The position numbers and the translations under genes are program-made. Under the pieces are notes generated by a model that worked only from the letters and a program-made list of their open reading frames with translations, did not search any database and was not told the origin of the DNA. Positions 30,242-37,951 of a stretch of 64,000 bases of DNA are shown one piece after another. Each line of letters starts with the position of its first letter. Within the stretch, counting starts at the first letter, position 1. Source of the DNA: Cyanobacteria bacterium CG_2015-22_32_23 (lineage in GTDB: Bacteria > Cyanobacteriota > Cyanobacteriia > Cyanobacteriales > Cyanobacteriaceae); NCBI GenBank assembly GCA_009993045.1, contig JAACUG010000063.1:1-64000 (forward strand). Reading direction: 5' to 3'.

Positions 30242-31324
30242 TTATTTAAAAATAGCACCTTTAAGAATTAACTCTTGTTTTTTATCATCTTCTAAACCTA
30301 AATTATTGCCAAAAATAGCACCTTTAACATTAGCATTACTAAAACTGGTATTTTGTAAATTAGTATTAGTTAAATTAGCATTAATTAAATTAGCACCGAT
30401 TAAATTACTTAAGGCTAAACTAGAATTTTGTAAACTAGCATTCTCCAGATTTACACCTTCTAAATAAGCACCACTTAAGTCAGCACCATTAAGTTTAGCA
30501 TACTTTAAATTACCATCACTTAAATCAATATCCGTTAAATCTGCACCCCTTAAATTAGCGGCTTGAAAATTACCACTACTCAAAGATAATCCGCTTAAAT
30601 TTACTCCCGTTAAATCTCCTCCAGCAAAATCTATCAAAGGATTTAAACCAGCCATTTGTGCTAATTCAGGGAAATTATTTTTAGTAGTTAGATAAATTGA
30701 TTGAATAATTTTTCTTAATTCAAGAGCTTGTTTTTCAGTTAAATTATCTTGTTTTTGATGAGGTAAAGTTGATGAAAAATTAGCATCTTTAGAGCAAAAA
30801 ATTACTTGACTAATGTAAGGAGTTAATTGAGTATTTTCAATAAATTCTGCTAATTTACGTTCTAAAATACTATGTTTATTGGGAGTAATATCATGTCGCC
30901 ATAATCCTTCAATATCTGTTATAAATATATCTGCTTTTTTTGCTACAATTTGAGCCTTTAATTCATAATAATCGCTATTTAATTCTAAAACTCCTAACTT
31001 AATTTTAGTTAAATTACCTTGTAAAAATTTACCATCAGATAAATAATTAATATCCCAGATTAGTTGGGAGGAAAAAACATTATTAGCCACAGTAATTATT
31101 GAAGAATTTATCTCAGCTTTCTCAATAAAGACTAAATTATTTAAAGTTAACAATAACTTACTATATCTTAGCCCAAATTTAACTCTTCCGTCTAAAATTT
31201 CTTCCTGTTGCTGATTATGTTTAAGATTAAGATATAATTCAAATTGATTATTAACTTTAGGAATAAATTGTAATTCCATGAATAAACAATCAGGACATTG
31301 ATGATGAGATTCTAGTAATTGCAT
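30242..31324 (-). CDS. DUF2993/LmeA-like protein with pentapeptide repeats
   Basis: 360 residues. The N-terminal 150 or so (CLFMELQFIPKVNNQFELYLNL, then alternating polar/hydrophobic strands) resemble the DUF2993 phospholipid-binding family of cyanobacteria. From about residue 228 the protein is a pentapeptide-repeat solenoid, A(D/N)LXX (GADLTDIDLSDGNL, GADLSGAYLEGVNL), of roughly twenty units, forming a right-handed beta helix. Cytoplasmic or membrane-peripheral; role unknown. Divergent from pyrB. Confidence 0.7.
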   Translation of the reverse strand: MQLLESHHQCPDCLFMELQFIPKVNNQFELYLNLKHNQQQEEILDGRVKFGLRYSKLLLTLNNLVFIEKAEINSSIITVANNVFSSQLIWDINYLSDGKFLQGNLTKIKLGVLELNSDYYELKAQIVAKKADIFITDIEGLWRHDITPNKHSILERKLAEFIENTQLTPYISQVIFCSKDANFSSTLPHQKQDNLTEKQALELRKIIQSIYLTTKNNFPELAQMAGLNPLIDFAGGDLTGVNLSGLSLSSGNFQAANLRGADLTDIDLSDGNLKYAKLNGADLSGAYLEGVNLENASLQNSSLALSNLIGANLINANLTNTNLQNTSFSNANVKGAIFGNNLGLEDDKKQELILKGAIFK

Positions 31325-31450
31325 AGAAATATAGTATTAATAAAATATAAACAAATTTGATAATTAGTAATGAAATATCTTTAAATAGAATATCATCTTG
31401 AGTTATGATAAGTTAAGACTCTCTAAAACAATTGTTTACTCAACACACTA

Positions 31451-32443
31451 ATGACTGCGATACCTTGGACTAGAAAGCATATTATTTCCTTAGAAGACTT
31501 TAGCCTAGATGAATATAACGCAGTTTTAACCACCACTTCAAGTTTCAAAGATGTTTTGCAAAGTCGCACAAAAAAAGTACCAGCATTACAAGGGCAAGTT
31601 GTAGCCACTATGTTTTTTGAACCTTCCACCCGTACTCGTAGTAGTTTTGAACTAGCAGCTAAAAGACTTTCCGCCGATATTCTCAATTTTGCCCCTAGTA
31701 GTTCTTCTTTAACTAAAGGTGAGACAATATTAGATACAGCAAAAACTTATCTAGCCATGGGGGCGAATATAATGGTAATTCGTCATAGTCAATCAGGAGT
31801 ACCGTTAAATATTGCCCAAGAAATGGATAAGTTACAATCAGGAGTGAGTATTTTCAATGCTGGTGACGGTTTACATCAACATCCTTCTCAAGGTTTACTA
31901 GATTTATTCACCATCTGCTCTTTATTAGACCACAAAAATCCGCAAATGTCGTTACTTAAAGGCAAAAAAATCGCCATTGTAGGAGATATTTTACATTCTC
32001 GTGTTGCTCGTTCTAATATTAACAGTTTACTAGCAGGAGGAGCTCAATTACATTTAGCCGCACCACCGACACTTTTACCCACTTTATTCGCTGAGACTAT
32101 CAATAATAACTATAAAGATCGTTTATTTTTACATTGGCAGTTAAAACCAGCTTTAGAAAATGCCGATTTTGTTATGACATTAAGGCTACAAAAAGAACGC
32201 ATGACAGATTATTTATTACCCAGTTTGCGAGAATATCATCAGTTATTTGGCATTACTCGTCAGACTTTACAATGGTGTAACCCTAATGTTAAAATATTGC
32301 ATCCAGGCCCTGTTAATCGTGGTGTAGAAATTAGTTCTGATTTAATGGATGATCCCCAGTTTAGCTTAATTTCCGATCAAGTTACCAACGGTGTTGCCGT
32401 GCGTATGGCTTTATTGTATTTAATTGGTAATTCTTCTAATTAG
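31451..32443 (+). CDS. pyrB: Aspartate carbamoyltransferase catalytic subunit
   Basis: 330 residues, normal length. Carbamoyl-phosphate site [18 protein letters not shown] near 56-73, the HxxQ aspartate/CP segment [15 protein letters not shown], and the C-terminal [11 protein letters not shown] loop are all intact. It joins carbamoyl phosphate and aspartate, the committed step of pyrimidine synthesis. Single gene; no regulatory-subunit gene (pyrI) follows. Confidence 0.97.
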   Translation: MTAIPWTRKHIISLEDFSLDEYNAVLTTTSSFKDVLQSRTKKVPALQGQVVATMFFEPSTRTRSSFELAAKRLSADILNFAPSSSSLTKGETILDTAKTYLAMGANIMVIRHSQSGVPLNIAQEMDKLQSGVSIFNAGDGLHQHPSQGLLDLFTICSLLDHKNPQMSLLKGKKIAIVGDILHSRVARSNINSLLAGGAQLHLAAPPTLLPTLFAETINNNYKDRLFLHWQLKPALENADFVMTLRLQKERMTDYLLPSLREYHQLFGITRQTLQWCNPNVKILHPGPVNRGVEISSDLMDDPQFSLISDQVTNGVAVRMALLYLIGNSSN

Positions 32444-32488
32444 GGTTTACACTAGGAAATCAACTGAGTTTTTAATTTATCAGTATTT

Positions 32489-32528
32489 CTCCTAACTCCC
32501 CGTTTCCTTTTATCTCCTAACTCCCCAT
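32489..32528. repeat. CTCCTAACTCCCC degenerate array
   Basis: Two CTCCTAACTCCCC units with a related spacer lie between the convergent pyrB and rel genes. They share the CCTAACT heptad with 56581-56661. Confidence 0.7.
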
Positions 32529-32532
32529 AATT

Positions 32533-34782
32533 TTATTTATTTATACTAGAAACTTCACTAACACGACGGATATTTAAAATATCACTCATGTTTTTAATTT
32601 GGTTAATTACATAACGAAATTGAGTAGCATTTTGTACGTCAATAGTCAAAGAAATTAATGCAGGTTTACCAAAATCAGTTTTCACACCAGCATTACTTAC
32701 GTTAATATTTTGATCAGTTAATCTTCCCAAAATGTCTCTTAAAATACCAACACGATCCAGTGCTTCAATTACTATATCCACAGGATAAGTGGAATTACGA
32801 CTTTTGCTATCACAAGAATTCCAACTAACAGGAATTAAACGCTCACCCGGTATAGTACTTAGATTAGGGCAATCTAAATGATGAATAGAAATACCACGAA
32901 TATTTGTCACCACTCCAATAATATTTTCTCCGGGTAACGGGCGACAACATCCAGCAATATGATACATTAATCCTTCAATACCACAAATAGGATATTTATT
33001 GCCGTTGATTTCTTTATAAGTTTTGGTAACAGTAGTCGCTAAAGGAGTTTCTCCTAATGGTTGAGTTTTAACTTCAGGTTGTTGTTGTTTATTTTCTTCT
33101 CGCAAACGACTAATAACCTGCATACAAGTTATTTCTCCGTAACCTAAGGAAGCTAACAAGTCATCTACCTTGACAAAATTGCATTTTTGTGCTACTTTTT
33201 GCATGGTATCAGATTTTAACAAAGATTCTAAGCCATTTTTACCTAATTCTTTTTCTAATAATTCTCTACCTCTAGCGATATTTTCATCACGATGAGATCT
33301 TTTATACCATTGACGAATACGATTTTTTGCGCTAGGAGTAACGGCATAATTTAACCAATCGAGACTAGGATGACTATTATTGCTAGTAATAATTTCCACT
33401 ATATCGCCATTTTGGATAGATTGATCAAGAGGACACCATTTACTATTAATTCTTGCACCTTTCATGCGATTACCGACTTCACTATGAATGCGATAAGCAA
33501 AATCTACCACCGTTGCGCCTCTTGTCAAGGGGATAACTTCTCCTTTGGGGGTAAAAGCATAAACGTCGTCATCAAATAAATTTTCCTTGAGATTATCTAC
33601 ATATTCCTGTGCGTCTTTTAAATCTTTTTGCCAATCTAATAATTGTCGTAACCATGTAAATTTTTCCTCATCACTAGATAAATGAGTGTTATTAGAGTTT
33701 CCAGCTTCCTTATATTTCCAATGGGCGGCGATACCATATTCGGCGATATTGTGCATTTCAAGAGTCCGAATTTGTATTTCTAAAGGTCTTCCATTAGAAT
33801 TAACTACAGTAGTATGTAAAGATTGATATAAATTAGGCTTGGGTAAACCGATATAATCTTTAAATCTTCTTGGTATTGGACGAAAAGCATCATGAACTAC
33901 AGCCAAGGCACGATAACACTCATCATTAGTATTAACAATAATTCTGACACCTGCCATGTCATAAATTTGATCAAACTCCTTGTGTTGAAGTTCCATTTTA
34001 TGATATATTCCATACAGATGTTTAGGACGACCTTTTACTTCTATAGGATTAATACCTAAACTATTCAAACGACGATTAACAATAGCGATGACATTTTCAA
34101 TTCTCCCCTCTCTATCTTTTCTTCTCTCAGATACTAAATTTTTGATGTTATTATAAGCGATAGGATTGAGATATTTAAAAGATAAATCCTCCAATTCCCA
34201 TTTAAAATGCCAAATTCCGAGACGATTAGCTAAAGGTGCAAAAATTTCCTTTGTTTCTTCGGCGATTAATCTTTGTTTTTCTGGAGGTAAAAACTCCAAA
34301 GTGCGCATATTATGTAATCTATCGGCTAATTTTACCACAATCACTCGAATATCTTGAGCCATAGCCACAAACATTCGACGAAAATTCTCTGCTTGTCTTT
34401 CTTTTTTGCTAGAAAAATTATATTTAGAAAGTTTTGTTACTGCTTCTACTAACTGACGTACGTTTGCACCAAAAAGAGCTTCAATTTCTTCACAAGTAAT
34501 CTCAGTATCTTCTACTACATCATGAAGAAAACCCGCCGCAATCATTTCACTATCTCCGCCCAAGTCTCGTAATAACTCCGCAACGGCTACAGGATGGGCG
34601 ATATAAGGTTCTCCTGATTTACGATATTGTCCTTCATGCAAAGAATAAGCAAAGTTGAATGCTCTACAGATTAAGCTATTATGAGGATCATTTTGGTCTC
34701 CTGTGAGACAATTATTTAACCAATTGGGAATATGTAGTTTTTTGACTGCTTTGGTTTCAGAAATTAAGGTTGTGGTATTCAT
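32533..34782 (-). CDS. spoT: Bifunctional (p)ppGpp synthetase/hydrolase, Rel/SpoT
   Basis: 749 residues. An intact HD hydrolase domain (about 40-200; H63, H87-D88 with FLHDVVEDT, RLHNMRTL) is followed by a synthetase domain (about 235-350; GRPKHLYGIYHKM, YDMAGVRIIV, RFKDYIGLPKPNLYQSLHT). TGS (about 405-465), a Cys-containing region (HIAGCCRPLPGENI) and a C-terminal ACT domain (about 670-745) complete it. It sets (p)ppGpp levels in response to starvation or dark stress. The conserved HD residues argue for hydrolase activity. Single gene. Confidence 0.95.
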   Translation of the reverse strand: MNTTTLISETKAVKKLHIPNWLNNCLTGDQNDPHNSLICRAFNFAYSLHEGQYRKSGEPYIAHPVAVAELLRDLGGDSEMIAAGFLHDVVEDTEITCEEIEALFGANVRQLVEAVTKLSKYNFSSKKERQAENFRRMFVAMAQDIRVIVVKLADRLHNMRTLEFLPPEKQRLIAEETKEIFAPLANRLGIWHFKWELEDLSFKYLNPIAYNNIKNLVSERRKDREGRIENVIAIVNRRLNSLGINPIEVKGRPKHLYGIYHKMELQHKEFDQIYDMAGVRIIVNTNDECYRALAVVHDAFRPIPRRFKDYIGLPKPNLYQSLHTTVVNSNGRPLEIQIRTLEMHNIAEYGIAAHWKYKEAGNSNNTHLSSDEEKFTWLRQLLDWQKDLKDAQEYVDNLKENLFDDDVYAFTPKGEVIPLTRGATVVDFAYRIHSEVGNRMKGARINSKWCPLDQSIQNGDIVEIITSNNSHPSLDWLNYAVTPSAKNRIRQWYKRSHRDENIARGRELLEKELGKNGLESLLKSDTMQKVAQKCNFVKVDDLLASLGYGEITCMQVISRLREENKQQQPEVKTQPLGETPLATTVTKTYKEINGNKYPICGIEGLMYHIAGCCRPLPGENIIGVVTNIRGISIHHLDCPNLSTIPGERLIPVSWNSCDSKSRNSTYPVDIVIEALDRVGILRDILGRLTDQNINVSNAGVKTDFGKPALISLTIDVQNATQFRYVINQIKNMSDILNIRRVSEVSSINK

Positions 34783-35017
34783 AATCTTGCGATAAAAAAA
34801 TGGCTAAATTTGATATTATTTAGTTATAATCTTGAACGATTACGATCAAGTAAAAAATTTCAGAAATAAAAATCATTCCCTCAAGGAAACCTTAAACTTA
34901 TTATTTCCATTGATATGAGAATCACCCCCACTGTGATGTTTTCTTTCTTTTACTATCACGGTAAAGGCTTTGATATTAGTAATTCAATTTCTTAAATTTT
35001 AACTCAATTTAGCCAAA

Positions 35018-35386
35018 ATGTTATCAAAATCACATCAACAAGAATTGTTAGGTTGGTTAGAATTACTTAAAAGTTTAAACCTGTTGTTATGTGCTGATAC
35101 AAATAATTTTACTCTTATTCAAAATAAATGGTATCAAATACAAGACTATTTGCAAATCAAAATAATGACTCTTAATAGTGATGAGTTAGACATAAGTCAA
35201 CAATCCTTATTTCAATCTTGGCAAACAGAAACCTATCGTTATATACGGCTTTTAAAAACAGATTTTTTATTCTATCAATCAGCAAAACAAATCACTACCA
35301 AAGAAAGTCGATTTTTAGTTATTCAACAACGTTTAAATGAAGCCATAAATTTAACCGATAATTATTTATTAGCTGTCTTAGATTAA
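35018..35386 (+). CDS. PatD-like protein
   Basis: 122 residues, all-helical, no signal peptide. Length and pattern (N-terminal HQQ-x-LLGWLELL, central NSDELDISQQSLFQSWQTE, RLLKTDFLFYQSAKQ) resemble the small cyanobacterial PatD family, linked to heterocyst frequency and FtsZ in filamentous strains. Homologues occur in unicellular strains, where a cell-division link is possible. Family assignment is from memory of the pattern. Confidence 0.5.
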   Translation: MLSKSHQQELLGWLELLKSLNLLLCADTNNFTLIQNKWYQIQDYLQIKIMTLNSDELDISQQSLFQSWQTETYRYIRLLKTDFLFYQSAKQITTKESRFLVIQQRLNEAINLTDNYLLAVLD

Positions 35387-35413
35387 TAATTATTTTTTGT
35401 CTAAAATTAAAGC

Positions 35414-35587
35414 CTAATTTAATTTAAAGTTGATATAAATTTTTTCTTTTATTTTAGTTATATCGAAATTATATTTATAAGTTTCAAGGGCATTTTTATC
35501 TATATCATTAGCCCAAATAATATCATGTCCTGCCCGTTCAAATCCTAAATCTAAACCACCACAACCACAAAATAATGATACTTTCAT
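35414..35587 (-). pseudogene. C5-cytosine DNA methyltransferase, N-terminal remnant
   Basis: 57 codons. The start, MKVSLFCGCGGLDLGFERAG followed by HDIIWANDID and a Y-x-x-N, matches motifs I and II of C5-cytosine methyltransferases (SAM-binding FxGxGG, acidic ND-x-D). The frame then becomes low-complexity and stops. The catalytic PCQ loop and the target-recognition domain are missing; intact members exceed 300 residues. It is divergent from the controller-protein gene, which suggests the remains of an earlier or larger restriction-modification locus. Confidence 0.8.
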
Positions 35588-35681
35588 TTTTATTTATTTT
35601 ATATTTAAGGCAAATAAGTTAGTACTTATTATCTTTAGACAATTATTACAATTTAACCTATTTATGATTCTGATATGAATT

Positions 35682-35718
35682 AATGCTAACTATAGTATGT
35701 CGATTTATAGTTAGCATT
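35682..35718. promoter_or_regulatory. 13-bp inverted-repeat operator (C-box candidate)
   Basis: AATGCTAACTATA at 35682-35694 is repeated perfectly inverted at 35706-35718, with 11 bp between, ending 41 bp before the controller-gene start. The size and place fit the operator that a restriction-modification C protein uses to control its own gene and the nuclease gene. Confidence 0.7.
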
Positions 35719-35759
35719 TATCTAAACTGATATTTAGGATTTCTAAAGTCAAGCTAATT

Positions 35760-35972
35760 GTGAAAGAAAAAATATTAGTTAAATTCGGAAATAAAGTCAG
35801 AGAATTAAGATTAAAACAAAATATTTCACAGGAAAAATTAGCAGAAAAAGCTAAGGTTCATCGAACATATATAGGGATGATTGAAAGAGCTGAAAAAAAT
35901 ATTACATTGATTAATATTGAGAAAATAGCAAAGGCTTTAGAAGTGAATATATATGATTTATTTACTGAGTAA
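35760..35972 (+). CDS. XRE-family controller (C) protein
   Basis: 70 residues; one helix-turn-helix domain (VRELRLKQNISQEKLAEKAKV, then HRTYIGMIERAEKNIT, typical of HTH_3 and of R-M controller proteins). The start is GTG at 35760, with no Shine-Dalgarno and no ATG until residue 41; weak or leaderless starts are common for C proteins. The endonuclease gene follows 5 bp downstream, so one promoter should serve both. A 13-bp inverted repeat upstream is the likely operator. It should delay nuclease expression until methylation is established. Confidence 0.85.
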   Translation: MKEKILVKFGNKVRELRLKQNISQEKLAEKAKVHRTYIGMIERAEKNITLINIEKIAKALEVNIYDLFTE

Positions 35973-35977
35973 TAATA

Positions 35978-36934
35978 ATGCAACCAGATATTAATTTAAT
36001 AACAATCAAAGATAATAAAGTATTGATTAAAAAATTATTAGAAGAATTAGTTTTAGAACCCAGAATAAACGCTTTAAAATGGTCTGAAGTTACTCATCAA
36101 ACTCCGAATTTAAGAATAGGTTATCCAGGACAGCATTTAGCATCTTTAATAACGGGAATTAAAGGTAGGAAAACAGGAGCAAGAGGAGATGATTTAGAGG
36201 ATGGTACGGAGGTAAAATCTTGTTCAAGAATTGATCAAATGGATAGTTGTAAAGATTGTAAATCACCAGTGGCAAGAATAGAAATAAAATGTTCAAGTTG
36301 CGGTTCATCAAATATTGAGAGAAAAGATGATTCTAAATGGTTATTTACGATAAGAAGTGAAAATGATTTAAAAGTATTAACCCAAGATGTTGAAAGAATA
36401 TTTTTGCTTTTAGCAGATTATCCTAATTTTGCTCAACAAGATTATGATACTTTGAGATTTCAATCTTTTGAGATTTGGACAAATAGCATTCGACAAGAGA
36501 AATTTCAAGAAATTATGACCAATTATTATTACAATATTTATTTACAAAACAAAAAAAATAATCCAGACGATACCCCAGCACCACAAAACTTTTGGCCTTA
36601 TCAATATCAATTCTACCTTTGTAATCCGATCTTAACTTTTGCCTGTACTATTACAGAGGCATCAACTAAACCAGAAGTTACGATTGATCACTATATTGAG
36701 CCACATATTAACAGAAAAAATATTCCATCTATTCTAATGCCGTTAAATATTCTTCAGAAAAAAGAGAAAAAATTAATAAAAGATTATCTTCAAATCAAAA
36801 AATATGAAGATTTACCTGAATCAATTGATGAAGAAATGCGAAATAAATTATCTTTAAGACCTCCTAGAAAAAGAAATATATCTAAGAAACAGTATAATAG
36901 AGCATCCCAAAAGAATAAAAACATAAGGGAATGA
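35978..36934 (+). CDS. Type II restriction endonuclease, MamI-like
   Basis: 318 residues. The block HQTPNLRIGYPGQHLASLIT (40-59) and GARGDDLEDGTEVKS resemble MamI-family endonucleases. D72/D75 with E78-V-K80 fit a PD-(D/E)xK metal site. Two Cys pairs (91/94, 105/108) form a probable zinc knuckle, and NFWPYQYQFYLCNP is another family-like block. If the assignment holds, the target would resemble MamI's interrupted GATNNNNATC; specificity cannot be read here. Follows the C gene by 5 bp; convergent with the methyltransferase. Lysine-rich C-terminal tail. Confidence 0.75.
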   Translation: MQPDINLITIKDNKVLIKKLLEELVLEPRINALKWSEVTHQTPNLRIGYPGQHLASLITGIKGRKTGARGDDLEDGTEVKSCSRIDQMDSCKDCKSPVARIEIKCSSCGSSNIERKDDSKWLFTIRSENDLKVLTQDVERIFLLLADYPNFAQQDYDTLRFQSFEIWTNSIRQEKFQEIMTNYYYNIYLQNKKNNPDDTPAPQNFWPYQYQFYLCNPILTFACTITEASTKPEVTIDHYIEPHINRKNIPSILMPLNILQKKEKKLIKDYLQIKKYEDLPESIDEEMRNKLSLRPPRKRNISKKQYNRASQKNKNIRE

Positions 36935-36968
36935 GTCATTATTGCAGCTAAGTTTAATAATTATTTAT

Positions 36969-37934
36969 TTAAAATAAATTTAGATCAAGTTGTTTATTCT
37001 TATCTCCTAATTTATTATTTCTCAAATTAGTTGTTGGAAAATAATTGTAATTTTTATATTGTTCAATTCTATATTTAATTTTTTCAATATATTGTTCTTC
37101 TTTTTCAATACCAATATAATGACGATCAAGATTTAAACAAGCTAAAGCCGTTGAACCTGAACCCATAAAAGGATCTAAAACTATCATCTCTTTATTGGTA
37201 CTAGCTTTAATAATTCTTTCAATTAACTTAACTGGTTTTTGTGTTGGATGGTAACGTTTTTCTTCATAAAAATTAATATCTTCCCAAACATCTGTTACGC
37301 CCATTTCAATATTAAAAACTTGTGCAATATCTTCATAAGGATATTTAAAATCAAGAATTTTTTGTAATTTTTCCCACATTTCTTTAGTCGGTACTTGAGC
37401 TAAAATATTATCCCCCGTATAAAGTGACCACATTCCACCACCATTAGATTTTACTCCTAATTGTTGATTTATTTCTAATGCTGTTAGCCCTAATTTTTTT
37501 TGTTTTTCTTTAAGTAATTTTCTAATAAAAGGTTTACTATCATAAATAAAAAATAATAAACTTTCGGTAACGTTAGGAAACATTTTATAATTTTTTGTTG
37601 CTCTACCACCAATAGCTTTTATCCCTTTATTAATAATTATTTGTTGTCTAAAATTAAATCCTAAATTAATCAAAGGATGGTATAAATAAAATAAATTTCT
37701 TAAATATCCAAATAAGTATAAACTACCCGATAATTTAATTACTCTTGTTATTTCAGAAAACCATTGTAAACACCATTGTAAATAATCTTCTTCAGTGCGC
37801 CATTGATAATCCCATTTTTGTTGTATCACTTTCCAATAAGGTGGATCTAAAATAATTAAATCAATGCTTTTATCAGGTATATTTTTTAATATTTCTATAC
37901 AATCGCCGTGAATAATTTTGTTTAAGTATTTCAT
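36969..37934 (-). CDS. DNA methyltransferase (beta-class, N6-A/N4-C)
   Basis: 321 residues. Catalytic motif IV DPPYW lies early (30-34), before the SAM motif DPFMGSGSTALACL (about 253-266), the order of beta-class amino-methyltransferases. A HPTQKP box lies near 228. DPPYW is more usual for adenine N6 methylation. It pairs with the MamI-like nuclease, whose gene ends 34 bp away in convergent orientation. It starts 17 bp downstream of uvrA on the same strand, so it may also be read from the uvrA transcript. Confidence 0.9.
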   Translation of the reverse strand: MKYLNKIIHGDCIEILKNIPDKSIDLIILDPPYWKVIQQKWDYQWRTEEDYLQWCLQWFSEITRVIKLSGSLYLFGYLRNLFYLYHPLINLGFNFRQQIIINKGIKAIGGRATKNYKMFPNVTESLLFFIYDSKPFIRKLLKEKQKKLGLTALEINQQLGVKSNGGGMWSLYTGDNILAQVPTKEMWEKLQKILDFKYPYEDIAQVFNIEMGVTDVWEDINFYEEKRYHPTQKPVKLIERIIKASTNKEMIVLDPFMGSGSTALACLNLDRHYIGIEKEEQYIEKIKYRIEQYKNYNYFPTTNLRNNKLGDKNKQLDLNLF

Positions 37935-37951
37935 TATTAATAAATTGATAA

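Noticed and set aside
30213-30467. Plus-strand frame opposite the pentapeptide repeat
   Set aside because: Lys/Leu-rich repeat translation produced by the regular A(D/N)LXX codons of the real minus-strand gene.
35521-35560. CGTTCAAATCC resembling a tRNA T-loop
   Set aside because: It lies in the C5 methyltransferase remnant with no acceptor stem or anticodon arm around it.
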